Notes: generated by a model from the letters alone, not told the origin. A DNA stretch of 25,417 nucleotides from Prasinococcaceae sp. CCMP 1430 (GCA_013416795.1 RQSC01000011.1:171503-196919), one strand, 5' to 3'; positions 8,706 to 18,171 are shown, numbered from the stretch's first letter. Program-made: numbers and translations.

Positions 8706-10781
8706 CCCGCGGCTGCGGCCGCCGCCGCTGCGAATGGCGGCGGAGGAGGCGGAGGAGGCAGCGGGGGAGGGGGGGAGGGGGGCGGCCTGCCGCTGCCGGT
8801 GGCGCTCGCAGCGGACGCGCTGGTGGCGGCGGTGCGCGCGACGGACAAGCTGGTGGTGGTGGGCGAGACGGGCAGCGGCAAGACGACGCTCCTGCCGCAG
8901 CTCATCCTCGACCGCGTTCTGGGCGGCGGCGCGCCGAGCGGCGGCGTGGTGGTCGCGCAGCCGCGGCGCGTGGCGGCGACGTCGGTGGCGAGGCGTGTCG
9001 CCGCCGAGCGCGGCGTGCCGCTCGGCGGCGAGGTGGGGTACGCCGTGCGGTTCGACGAGAAGGCGGACGCGCGCGTCACGCGGCTCAAGTACGTCACAGA
9101 CGGATTGCTGGTGCGCGAGGCATTGCTCGACGGCACGCTCGCGCGCTACGCCGTCGCCGTGGTCGACGAAGCGCACGAGCGCTCAGTGCACACCGACGTG
9201 CTGCTCGGCGTGCTCGTGCGTGCGCAGCGTGCACGGCGAGCGGCGCACGACGCCGCGGCAGCGCGCGCCGCGGCGGGTGACGCGCGTGCTCTGGACGGCG
9301 TGCCGCCGCCGCTCAAGCTGCTCGTCATGAGCGCGACGCTCGACGCCGATGCCTTCCTCGACTTTCTGGGCGACGGCGCCGACGCGGTGTACGTCGCTGG
9401 CCGCTCGCACCCCGTGGAGGTGCTCTACACGCGCTCCCCGGAGCCGGACGTGCTCGAGGCCGCCCTGCTGGCGGTGGTGCAGGTGCACCTCGATGAGCGC
9501 CCCGGCGGCGTGCTTGTCTTCCTCACAGGTCAGGAGGAGATCGAGAGCGCGGAGTCACTGCTGAAGGAGCGCGCGCGCCTCCTTCCCGCCGCCGCGGGGC
9601 CGCTGCAGGTGCTGCCGCTCTTCGCCGCGCAGACGGCCGACCTTCAGGAGCGCGTCTTCGCGCCCGTGCCGGAGGGCCACCGGCGCGTCATCCTCGCCAC
9701 CACCATCGCCGAGACCTCTCTCACGCTGCCGGGAGTTCGCTACGTTGTCGACACGGGACTCTGTAAGGCGCGCGCCTTCAACGCGCGCACTGGCGTCGAT
9801 GCGCTCGTCGTAACGCCCGTCTCAAAGGCGGCCGCGCGGCAGCGCGCGGGGCGCGCGGGGCGCGAGGCGCCGGGCAAGTGCTTTCGCCTGTACACGGAGC
9901 GCGCCTTCGACCAGCTGAAGGCCACCGCCCCCCCCGAGATCCTGCGCTGCCACCTCGCGTCTATCGTGCTGCAGCTCAAGGCGATGGGCATCAAGGACGT
10001 GGCGGGTTTCGAGTTCATGGCCGCGCCGCCGCGCAGCGCGCTGCTGCGCGCACTGGAGCAGCTGTACGCGCTGGGCGCGCTCGACGACAACGGAGAGCTC
10101 ACGCGGCCGCTGGGCGAGCAGATGGCCGCGCTGCCGCTCGAGCCCATGGCTGCCAAGATGGTGTTGCGCTCGGGCGCGCACGGCTGCGCGCGCGAGGCGC
10201 TCGCGCTGGCGGGCATGATGAGCGTCGACGCTATCTTCGTGAGCCCGCGCGCCAAGCACGAGCAGGCGGCCGCCGCAAGGCGGAAGCTCGGGGCCTCGCA
10301 GGGGGACCACCTCACGCTGCTCAACGTCTTCAGGGCCTTCCGCGAGGTGTCGGACAAGGGCGAGGCCGCGTGGTGCCGCGAGCGCTTCGTGTCGCGCCGC
10401 GCGCTGCTCAAGGCCTTCAGCGTGGCCAACCAGCTCGTGCGGTACGGCGAGGGCGCGGGGATCGACACCGAGTCGTCGTGCGGAAACAACCTCGAGCCGC
10501 TGCGCCGGTGCCTCGCGGAGGGCTTCTTCCTCCACGCGGCGCGGGCCATGCCCGACGGCTCGTACAAGTGCCTCGCGAGTGGCCAAGTGGTAAGCGTGCA
10601 CCCCAGCAGCGTGCTGGGCGGCGCGCAGCGCGCGCGCCACCCGTGCGTGGTCTATTCGGAGCTCGTTCGCACCACGAAGGTGTGGATGCGCGACGTGACC
10701 GCGATCGAGCCGCGCTGGCTGGCGGAGCTCGCACCGAGGTTCTACGCGAGCGCGCCCGCCGCGGGCGTGCACGAGGACTGA
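8706..10781 (+). CDS. DEAH-box (DHX/RHA-type) RNA helicase, 5' end uncertain
   Basis: ATP-dependent superfamily-2 RNA helicase. The 691 readable residues are one uninterrupted exon. After an Ala/Gly-rich start come all the core motifs: GETGSGKTT (motif I, about residue 53), QPRRVAATSVARRVA (Ia), VVDEAHERS (II, about 153), MSATLD (III, about 208), VLVFLTGQEEIE (IV), ATTIAETSLTLPGVRYVVDTG (V) and QRAGRAGRE (VI, about 378). HA2 and OB-fold regions follow, with HPSSVLGG (about 632), CVVYSELVRTTKVWMRDVT and a C-terminal WLAELAPRFY. The tail wording resembles DHX33, but DHX8/PRP22, DHX35 and DHX40 types share it, so I do not assign a symbol. In-frame ATG at 8646 would give a longer N terminus running antisense to the PPR-dioxygenase exon; ATG at 8734 is out of frame. 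A start lost in the adjacent N is equally likely. Confidence 0.9.
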   Translation, partial: PAAAAAAAANGGGGGGGGSGGGGEGGGLPLPVALAADALVAAVRATDKLVVVGETGSGKTTLLPQLILDRVLGGGAPSGGVVVAQPRRVAATSVARRVAAERGVPLGGEVGYAVRFDEKADARVTRLKYVTDGLLVREALLDGTLARYAVAVVDEAHERSVHTDVLLGVLVRAQRARRAAHDAAAARAAAGDARALDGVPPPLKLLVMSATLDADAFLDFLGDGADAVYVAGRSHPVEVLYTRSPEPDVLEAALLAVVQVHLDERPGGVLVFLTGQEEIESAESLLKERARLLPAAAGPLQVLPLFAAQTADLQERVFAPVPEGHRRVILATTIAETSLTLPGVRYVVDTGLCKARAFNARTGVDALVVTPVSKAAARQRAGRAGREAPGKCFRLYTERAFDQLKATAPPEILRCHLASIVLQLKAMGIKDVAGFEFMAAPPRSALLRALEQLYALGALDDNGELTRPLGEQMAALPLEPMAAKMVLRSGAHGCAREALALAGMMSVDAIFVSPRAKHEQAAAARRKLGASQGDHLTLLNVFRAFREVSDKGEAAWCRERFVSRRALLKAFSVANQLVRYGEGAGIDTESSCGNNLEPLRRCLAEGFFLHAARAMPDGSYKCLASGQVVSVHPSSVLGGAQRARHPCVVYSELVRTTKVWMRDVTAIEPRWLAELAPRFYASAPAAGVHED

Positions 10782-10911
10782 CAAGAAAGTCGCCAGCAAT
10801 GTAATGAGTAATATGTATGCGTGACACGGCCGGCCACTTCCGTCTCCACTGCTGGCAGCACGCGTTTGCTCTCACACAAACTTGCTTGAACGCCTATGAT
10901 CCTTGGCTTGC
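10782..10911. other. Convergent intergenic spacer
   Basis: 130 bp between the stop codons of the helicase and the metal-receptor gene. It includes an AT-richer patch (10790-10820, ATGTAATGAGTAATATGTATG) that could carry polyadenylation elements. No gene is seen. Confidence 0.5.
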
Positions 10912-12658
10912 TCAGGGGCATCCGTTCTCGCTGAGGTCGATAGCAGGACACTCGAAGCTATTCTGCAGGGTCAGCGCCGTGCCAAGGTCGTCATTGCACT
11001 TCCACCCGCCTTTCTCGAGCATCACGCTGGGGTCCATGGGGTCGGCGTCCGTGCACTCGGTCGCATCAACGAGCTGCACTGACTGGTCAAAGACCCGCTT
11101 CATGTCCCACAGGATGCGAGTGGCGCGCTCGTACGAGAACGAGGTGTCGATGGGCCATGAGACCATCTGGCCAGTCTCCATGGCGGGGTGGTTGAACGTC
11201 CAGCCGCGCTCCTCGTCCGAGAGCACAATGTGGTCGTTGTGGAAGCGGCCGTCGTAGAGGAACACGTCCGCCCCCGGGAAGCCCTCCGGAATCTCGCCGC
11301 TCGTCGAGTTGTACTGGACCCACTCCCAGTAGCTCCCACGATCGTCGTTGACCTCGACATGCACCATTGGCACGCCCAGCTGCTCGAGCATGATCAGAAT
11401 GGGGTCGTGCGTAGGCTGCGCCAGGTACATCGTGTCGGGCGCCATGCTGACCGCGAGCGCACGGACGCCATTTGATGCCATGAATTTGGCACTCGCGGCA
11501 AGCTCAGCAATGGCGGTCTTGAGCTGCTGGCAGTACACGGCGATGTCATGGTTGGTGTGACCATCGCCGCCGATGGCGGTGGCAAGACGCTGGAAGTTGG
11601 CGATGACCTCCAGGTAGCTGATGCCGCCCACGCGCATAGGGATGATCGGCAGTGGGTCAACGCCAGTGGAATCGGTCATGTTCGCGAGGCCCGCATTCTC
11701 GCCGAAAGACAAGAGCCCAGTGTGAGGCGCGTCATGTGCGCACTCACTCTCGTTCAGCGTGCAGTACGCGTAGTCGACGATCATGTCGGGCTGGACGTTT
11801 GGAGCACAGTCGGCGTGCAGTGCGAGACGACAAAATGAAAAGACCGCACAGCCACCATACAGTATTTAGTCAGGGTCAGAACACTCGTAGGCGCCCATTG
11901 CCACACTGGCAGCTATTTTCTGCTCACACACCGCAGCATGCCGCGCTCTGATTGTGATGCGCACCCAGCCTCAGGCTGTACCAACAGCTACGCGCTTTCA
12001 CGCCGCAGTCAGCCTGAAGTTTATGGCGCGCCCCTCACCTGCAGCGCGGCGACCTTCTCGAGGTCCAGAGTGTTGCCCGTGCTGGCGTTGGTATCGAGCA
12101 CTGACTCCATGCGCTCGAAGTGCGCGGACATGCACACTCCTGCGTGGCAGAGCTGATCCTGGCCCAGAGCGTCGCCGGAGTGGCTACACGGGCCGGGAAG
12201 GTGAGGGCCAGTGAGTGAAGAGCCAAGCAAGCAGCAACACAATACTAGTCAGCGGAAATGGGCGCGATTGTTGCAGCGTGCGGCGCCCGCGCGCGGCGGT
12301 GACGTGTGATCACTGCGGATCCCTCAAGACACGCACCCGAAGTAGCCGACGAGGTGGTCGTGCAGGCCCATGTTCCAGAGCGTGTCGCACACATCGACGT
12401 GGCAGATGACGCGCGGACTCTCCGCGGCGCCGCTTTGAGGACGGATGGATTGGCACACGTGCGCAGAGCGACTGTCAGCATTGAAGATGCAGACATACAC
12501 GATCGTGGCAGGCAAGATAGCACTCCCGTGCAACAATCAGCAAGCGCATCCAACCTGTACGTGTGGCCCATCCCATTGTCGTAGGACCAGCCGTTGGCGA
12601 GCGTCGGCGCCAGCGCGAACACTGCTAGCGAGGCTGCGAAGGCTGCGAGACGCGCCAT
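10912..12658 (-). CDS. Secreted helical-backbone metal-receptor protein (Peripla_BP_2 / FepB-like)
   Basis: Resembles the substrate-binding proteins of bacterial iron-siderophore and cobalamin ABC importers. Exons: 12658-12561, about 12471-12337, 12183-12039 and 11790-10912, giving 418 aa. Donors are GTACAG, GTGCGT and GTGAGG; phases are 2, 2 and 0. The second exon may instead start at 12432; both keep frame. MARLAAFAASLAVFALAPTL is a clear signal peptide ending at ANG. Then RVICHVDVCDTLWNMGLHDHLVGYFG matches the family's first beta-alpha unit, DLEKVAALQPDMIVDY the hinge-proximal 'alkPDlvi' strand, and MASNGVRALAVSMAP with LEQLGVPMVHVEV the second lobe. There are many Cys and several N-x-S/T sites (NESE, NMTD, NSTS), consistent with secretory-pathway disulfides and glycosylation. 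No membrane segment besides the signal is evident. A role in iron or metal capture at the cell surface is inference from the fold; the ligand is unknown. Confidence 0.75.
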
Positions 12659-13943
12659 GGCTACGGCCGTCGGTCCTGGCAGGAAGCGCTAGCTAGACTG
12701 CCAAAAACTGCGCGATCGCGCGCGGGCAAGCGCGGGCGAGTGCCAGTGAGCAGGCAGGGGCTCAGCACTCCGTCCGCGCAGGTACGCTAGCTCCCGCTCC
12801 CTCCCGCTCCCCTGGCCGCGCACGCGCTCTGGCGGCCGCGCCTGCGGCAGCCGGCGGCGGCCGTCCCATGGCCGGCGTCGCCCGCGCCGTGCGGGCACCC
12901 TGCACCGCGCGTGTGGCCGGCACGCGCGTCGCCGGCGCGCAAAAATCCGCTTCAAAGCTGGCGCCGGGCAGCGCCAGTGGCACCGCAGCCGCGCCCCTTC
13001 GCCACAGCGCCCCCCTCACCGCCCTCCTCAAAACGCACGCGCGGCGGGCGGGCGAGGCGCCCGAGGTCTCGGCGGGCGGGCGGGCTGGCGTGCCCCTTCA
13101 CAAAGCTCGCAGCATCCGATGCTCTCGACAAGTGAGCGATGCGATCGCACGCTCGCCGGGTACCTACTGAGCACTCTCGGGACTGGGAGTTCGCCGTCGG
13201 CGGTGGCGGCGCGTGGGCCAGTCACGTCTGTGAGTCTGGGCACGTGCCATGTCCTTTGAGTCTAGCCAGACACGTCAGCATGAGCTGCCAGACAGAAGCC
13301 GGTGCCGGCAGTTGCTTCTCTCATAACTTCCAATTCCCTGTGTATCTCTTTCAGTGTCCAAAAAAGTCGGAACTGTGAAGATGATCTTCAGGGTAAAGTT
13401 GCCTGTGTTCTGCCTCAGGCTCCGCAAGCTGCCCGTCGTTAGAGCAATAGTAGCCGAGGAAAATCAATTTGAGGTGGTAGCAAGAGCAAGGCACTTCCCT
13501 TGCGCGCGTGTGTGCAGCGAAGCGTACGTCGCGACGCGGGGTATGGCCAAACATGCACACTGGCACACGCACGCACGCACGCACGCGCTGGCACGCACGC
13601 ACTGGCTCGCAAGCGCCCGCCCGCGCCCGTCTGCGAGCCAGCACGCGATTACTGTGCACGCTCACGGCGATGCAAAGAATCGCCCGCACACTGAATCTGC
13701 AGGCTATGTACGCCTGCGCGCCCGCCGGCGCTCGCCGGCGCGCCAGCGCGCCACGTGAACGGCCCGTCATGATCACACGCAAGAAATACACGCCGCCGCC
13801 GCGCACGCGCCCACCCTGTTGCAGGCGCAGCTCGCCCGCGCCTGGCGCCGCCGCGGGAGGTCGCAGGCGTGGTCGGTCGCGAGGCACTCTCTCGGGCACT
13901 CCGGCGGTCGCCTGCCGCTGAGCCCCGCCCAATGCGCGCGGGC
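12659..13943. other. 1.3-kb intergenic region upstream of the metal-receptor gene
   Basis: Lies between the start of the metal-receptor gene and the 3' end of CUL1, both on the minus strand. The first half is GC-rich with no recognisable protein. On the minus strand at 13028-13039 is GTGCGTTTTGAG, close to the 14-mer seen upstream of two other genes. From about 13130 to 13500 base composition drops visibly toward AT, with no protein I recognise on either strand; short frames there, for example around 13354-13500 plus, match no family I know. From 13500 to 13760 CA/CG repeats return. Promoter content for the metal-receptor gene is assumed from position only. Confidence 0.4.
13564..13604. repeat. 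ACGC/CACG short tandem repeat
   Basis: Tandem CACG units (CACACGCACGCACGCACGCACG, then GCTGG, then CACGCACGCAC) in the spacer downstream of CUL1. It is similar in kind to the CA/CG tracts found in introns across the window. Confidence 0.8.
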
Positions 13944-16685
13944 CTACGCCAGGTAGTTGTACACCGACGAGTTGTCCTTGTCGCGCTCAAGGTACTCGCG
14001 ATTGATCAGGTCCTCGATCCTCTTCTTGATCATCCTGAGGTCGGGCTTGAACATCTTCTGCAGCTGCTGCATGCACTCCATCACCAGCTGCTGGTGCTGC
14101 ATTGACTTGCGGGTCTTCATGATGCGCACGATCGCCGCGTCGATCGCGTAGCGCCTGTCCTTGTCGACGTCCTCCATCACCTTCTTCTTCTCGTCCATGG
14201 GGGGCAGCGGGATCTTGATCCGGCGCATCTTGTCGGTGAAGCTCTCGTTGAAACTGAAGACGTCCTCGGATGGCTTGATGGTGCGCCCCTCGGGCTCCTT
14301 CTTGAGCACCTTGTACTTGGCGCAAGAGAGCGAGTGCAGCAGCCGCGTGACGTCCTCCTGCTTGAGGTTGAGCTGCTCCTTGATCTCCTCGTACGACAGC
14401 TTCTCGTTGGTGTTGAACAGCATGAGCAGCGCCCCCTGGTACGTGCTCATCGACATCTCGATGGTCTTCGCCTTGAAGAAGCCCTTCATCTGCACGGTCC
14501 CCAGGCTGTACACCCACGTGAGCTTGCGGTGCTTGGTGTGGGAATCGTGGTACTCCTGGTAGAGGTTCACGCACTGCTCCAGCTCCTTGGGAATGCGCAC
14601 GTCTTGGGTGGGGTACGTCGGCCAGTAGCCGGTGGTGAGCACCGTCACCGTCACGTCCACGAGCTTCTCGCTGCCCTCCTTTCCTGCCAGGAAGTCCTGG
14701 AACTTCGCGTGGCCCTCGCGCGCGATCGTCAGGTCGGTCACCATGCCTTCCATCTTCGACGTGAACTGCGCGCCGCACTGCTGCTTGAGCTTCGCCAGCA
14801 CCGAGCGCTCGTGGTCGTCGTTGGCGCTCTTGTCGAAGAGCAGGCGCCGCGCCAGCTTCTTCCGCGCGAATTCGCCGAAGAGGTCCTTGTCGCTGACGTA
14901 CGCAAGCAGTCGCACGACCTTGTCGAGCTGCTCTTCGACCGCGTCGTCGCTGAGGCGCTCGCCACCGCCCTTGCTGAGCAGATTGTTGCAGAAAGTCGCG
15001 AGCAGCTCCGCCGAGCTGCTGCCAGCCACCCCCTTGTTGAGGAACATCTCGAACGCATCCTTGAGCGCCTTGTTGAACAGGTGACTCTTCTGGAAGCAGC
15101 CCGTCACGTACTCCATGTACTTGTCGTGCAGCTCGATGGCGCGCCTGACGAACGCCTGCTCCTGCCCCGCCGTGCTGGCTGCCTTGGCCCGCTTGCCCCC
15201 CTCGGCCTCCGCCCCCGCTTTGCGCTCCTTGGCGGCCTCCTCCGCGGTGCGCACAATGCCCATGCCCTCCGCCTGCACATGCGCGCGGAAGGCGGCGCTG
15301 ATCGGCGCGAGGCCCTCGGGGATGCGCGAGAACAGGCGGAACATGCGACTGAGGTCGTCGACCTTGTCGTCCCGCATGAGCGCCGCGCAGCCGCTGCTCT
15401 CCTTCTCCAGCAGCTGCGTCTGGTGTACCTTGAGCAACTCGTGCTCCGCCTTGGCCAGCAGCTTCTCCTCGCTCGAGGTGTGCAGGTAGTGGGCAACGCG
15501 CTCGCGCTCGCGTTTGAGGTGCTCCTCGGCCTTCACCATGTACTCTGGACACGAGTCGTCGGTGATCCACGCCGCGCTCTTGCGAGAGTAGTACGCGGCA
15601 GTGTCCTCGAGCAAGAATGCTTCGAAGTCCGTCTCGTAACCCTCGAGTCCACCCATGCCAATCTCCACGAAGATGTCCACAACGCTTTTGAGCAACGAGC
15701 GGTCCACCGACTCGCCCTCGCGCTCCTTGTTCACTAGCACTAGCACGGCGTCCTTGACAGGCTTCTTGAGCTCAGCGAACACCAGATCGCGGAACGCAAC
15801 CAGCCCCACCACGTTCAGCTTGTTCAGCGAGTGCCGCGTGACGTAGTACCGGTCCAGGTAGTTGAAGAAGCGCGAGAGCCACCGCACCATCACCTTGTGG
15901 TTTTCCCAGCGCTTCACCAGCGCGCGCAGCATCTGCTCGTCGCGCTCCTCGCGCAGCGCGGGCAGCACCTTGGCGGTGATGTAGTCATTGAACGATTGCC
16001 GGTAGCGCTCGTACAGCTGCGGGCTGTAGTCGTGCGGCGGCTTCTGCGTGCACATGTTGTAGATCGTACTGCGCGCGCCGAGGGAAGGCGTCAGCGGGCG
16101 GCCGGTGGCCAGGGCGGCGGGGGCAAAGCGCGCGCAGCGTCAGCACGGCGGTAGGGCGCGCAACGCGCAGGCCGAGCCACCACGCGCGACGCGCGAGGCC
16201 CGCGCCAAATCAGACGCCGCGGCCTCGCCTCGGGCCCGCGACGGCGACCGCCGAGGGGCCAACACCCACCAGACGAGGGCGCGCGCGAGCGCGCACGAAT
16301 GAGAGCCGAGGCGCCCAGCGGGCCGGCGCGCTTCGGATCCCGCGGGCCCAAGCCCACGTCGATCGGCGCCGCTGGGACGCGCTTCGCGCGCGGCGCGCTC
16401 ACGCCCGCTCTGGCCGCGGCCGACCTGCAGGCCGTACGGTGCGAGCAGCGGGCGTGGCGCTCGTGGCGGCGCGGATCCGGGATGCGCAGAGGAGCAGATC
16501 GTCGCCGCCGCGCAATTGCGCCCGCGCCGCGCGCCGCGCCGCACGCACGTGTACAGGTGCATGTAGAGGTCGACGCCGAAGGGCTCCTCGTTCTCGCCCT
16601 CGAGGATGTTGATCAGCTTGGCGACGCCCTTCCTCATGTCCTCCCAGCCCGCCTCCAGCTCGATGATGGGCTGCCCCACCACCAT
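13944..16685 (-). CDS. CUL1: Cullin-1, scaffold of SCF ubiquitin ligase
   Basis: Cullin scaffold that holds SKP1/F-box adaptors at its N terminus and RBX1 at its C terminus. Exons 16685-16549 and 16068-13944 give 753 aa (Arabidopsis CUL1 is 738). The 480-bp intron begins GTGCGT, ends CGCAG and is phase 2; it restores [18 protein letters not shown], exactly as in plant CUL1. Start ATG at 16685: [17 protein letters not shown]. Diagnostic blocks: [119 protein letters not shown] and [18 protein letters not shown]. The last Lys (about residue 697) is the NEDD8 acceptor, followed by the winged-helix end [19 protein letters not shown]. An Ala/Lys-rich insert near [15 protein letters not shown] is the only departure. 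All functional landmarks are intact. Confidence 0.97.
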
Positions 16686-16700
16686 GGCGCCGGCGGCGCC

Positions 16701-16723
16701 CGCGCGCGCGCGCGCGCGCGCGC
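16701..16723. repeat. (CG)n dinucleotide run
   Basis: An uninterrupted alternating CGCGCG run just upstream of the CUL1 start codon. Like the CA/CG tracts elsewhere, it is a candidate for non-B DNA. Confidence 0.85.
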
Positions 16724-16990
16724 TCTTTCCCCGTCCCCCCGCGTTTTGATGACGGCGGGGGGAAACCGGAGCGCGACACGCCGACAAAACGAGTGCGTTT
16801 TGATGGCGTACATCGGGGTCGGCGCGAGGCAAATCTACCGCCGTCGCCCCTCACCGCCACGCGCGCGCGCGTGGCGGTCACTCGCGGTCACACAAACCGG
16901 ACCCCCAAATTTAGCGCCAACTTTTTCGCTTCAATTTCGAGCCATATACGTAAAGATTCATATTCATATATAGCGCGGGCGCCGGCATTT

Positions 16991-17014
16991 GCGTCCCGTC
17001 GAAAAACGGGACGC
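16991..17014. repeat. Perfect inverted repeat / hairpin
   Basis: A 9-bp perfect stem, GCGTCCCGT pairing with ACGGGACGC, around the 6-nt loop CGAAAA. The block CGTCGAAAAACGGG inside it recurs with one change (CGTCGAGAAACGGG) at the second hairpin about 105 bp downstream. Confidence 0.8.
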
Positions 17015-17102
17015 CGCGCGCGCCTCGCCCCTCTGCCGCGCGCCGCGCGCGCGCGCGCGCCGCAGCCGAAATCTTTTCGCCGCGCGGCGCGCGTTTTTAC
17101 GT

Positions 17103-17133
17103 CGAGAAACGGGCGCAGCGCCCGTTTTTCTCG
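17103..17133. repeat. Second inverted repeat / hairpin with T-run
   Basis: CGAGAAA-CGGGCG pairs with CGCCCG-TTTTTCTCG around a 3-nt loop, with a 2-nt bulge in the T run. It is flanked on the left by TTTTTACGT. It shares the CGTCGARAAACGGG core with the hairpin at 16991. Confidence 0.75.
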
Positions 17134-17170
17134 TGTGTGCGCGCAGTGTGTTCCAAAGGCGAAGCGCACC

Positions 17171-17213
17171 GTGATTATTTTTATTTTATTTTGTTTATCT
17201 TATTTTGTTGTGT
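17171..17213. other. T-rich low-GC stretch
   Basis: ATTATTTTTATTTTATTTTG-type sequence of about 43 bp in an otherwise strongly GC-rich setting, 25 bp before the candidate start codon and 40 bp before the N at 17254. It could be a 5'UTR pyrimidine tract, a promoter element or a repeat edge next to an assembly gap. Confidence 0.5.
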
Positions 17214-17238
17214 CCGGCGAGCGATCCCGTCGGGCTTG

Positions 17239-18171
17239 ATGTCTCCCGTGGGGNGGCGGATCAACGCGGCGTTCGACGCGTCGTCGCCGCCTCCCCTGCG
17301 CGCGCTCGTGGACGCGCTCGATGCCGCGGAGGAGCCCGACGGCGCCGACGCGCTCGCGGCCGTGTCGGCGGCGGCGCGCTTCCAGCAGCAGCGCATGGCC
17401 GCGCACGGACAGGCGTCGCTCGGCGACGACGCCACGCGCGCGCTCGTCGCCTTCCTCACCAGGGCGGGCGAGGTACGCGCGCACGCGCACGCGCTCTGTG
17501 CTCGTGCGATGCGCGCGCGTGGCCCATCGCGCACAGCGCACGTGCGTGTGTGGAAGTGCGGGCGCAGGCGAGGACGAGTGCTCACACGCGCCTGCGCGAC
17601 AATCCGCCCGCGCTTGCGCACGCTTGCGCACGGCGGCACACACACACGCACGCGCGCACGCGCACGCGCGCGCAGCCCAAGGTCCTGGCGCGCCTCTTCC
17701 GCGACCCGTACGTGTACGGCCTGTCGCCCTCGACGGAGCGCGTCGCCGAGGCGCTCGAGGGCATCGTGTCGTCGGGCGGCGAAGCGGAGAGCGTGCTGGC
17801 GACGTACCACCGCACCAAGGTGCGTGGCGCTGAGAATGCACGATCGGAACGATTGCGGGCACGTCATGAGTGCGCATGCGTGCGCGCGCATGCGCGCGCG
17901 CGCGCGCATGTGTGCGTGTGTTGGCGTGCGTGTGCTTCTGTGTACGAACGCCGCGGCATGCGTTTGTGCGCATCTGCGCACACTCGCGCACACACACGCT
18001 CACGCGGCCTCCACTCTCTCGCGCGCGCTTGCACAGGCGCTGCCGGGCGCGCGGCCGGACGCGCGCACATTCGCCGCCGTTGCGACGGCGCTGCGCGGCG
18101 CGGGCTTTGACGGCCTCGTGGACGGCCTACGGGAGGAGTTCGAGGCCAACGGCGTGGGCGTGGCGGAGTAA
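17239..18171 (+). CDS. Unidentified helical 170-aa protein (possibly PPR/TPR-like; 5' end near an N)
   Basis: Exons 17239-17472, 17676-17819 and 18037-18171 give 170 aa. Introns GTACGC...CGCAG and GTGCGT...CACAG are both phase 0, so all three exons join in frame. The start ATG at 17239 is only five codons before the ambiguous base at 17254, so the true N terminus may be elsewhere if that N is a gap. I do not recognise the family. The protein is predicted mostly helical, with short repeated helix pairs (RALVAFLTRAGEPKVLARLF, RVAEALEGIVSSGGEAESVL, RTFAAVATALRGAGFDGLVD) that look like PPR or TPR-type units, and ends REEFEANGVGVAE. Coding status is supported by frame-preserving splicing and a sharp composition contrast with the CA/CG-rich introns. 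A helical adaptor or organellar RNA-binding role is possible; nothing specific is shown. Confidence 0.6.
   Translation: MSPVGXRINAAFDASSPPPLRALVDALDAAEEPDGADALAAVSAAARFQQQRMAAHGQASLGDDATRALVAFLTRAGEVRAHAHALCARAMRARGPSRTAHVRVWKCGRRRGRVLTRACATIRPRLRTLAHGGTHTRTRARARARSPRSWRASSATRTCTACRPRRSASPRRSRASCRRAAKRRACWRRTTAPRCVALRMHDRNDCGHVMSAHACARMRARARMCACVGVRVLLCTNAAACVCAHLRTLAHTHAHAASTLSRALAQALPGARPDARTFAAVATALRGAGFDGLVDGLREEFEANGVGVAE
17254..17254. other. Ambiguous base N, possible collapsed gap
   Basis: The second lone N in the window, again within a few codons of a gene start, and next to the most atypical, T-rich sequence. Within the reading frame it makes one undetermined residue (NGG: Trp, Arg or Gly). 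Confidence 0.5.

Larger units (their letters stand above)
16686..17238. promoter_or_regulatory. Divergent intergenic region CUL1 / 170-aa protein gene
   Basis: 553 bp between divergent starts. It holds a (CG)n run (about 16701-16723), two copies of GCGTTTTGATG (16741-16751 and 16795-16805), an AT-rich stretch with CATATATAG near 16966-16976 that could be a TATA-like element, two perfect or near-perfect hairpins (16991-17014 and 17103-17133), and a strikingly T-rich stretch at 17171-17213. This is by far the most AT-rich part of the window. The promoter assignment is positional inference. Confidence 0.45.

Noticed and set aside
13240-13500. Spliceosomal snRNA (U4/U5-like) on the minus strand
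   Set aside because: A loose Sm-like T6 run and a CCTCGGC..ATTGCT patch are suggestive, but the conserved snRNA loops are not present.
13354-13758. Plus-strand 134-codon frame starting MSKKVGTVK
   Set aside because: The latter half is translation of CA/CG repeat; the first 45 codons match nothing I recognise, so it is left as an unassigned low-GC island.
14334-15737. Plus-strand Leu/Val/Arg-rich open frame opposite CUL1
   Set aside because: It is a shadow of the strongly conserved CUL1 coding strand; no domain is recognisable.
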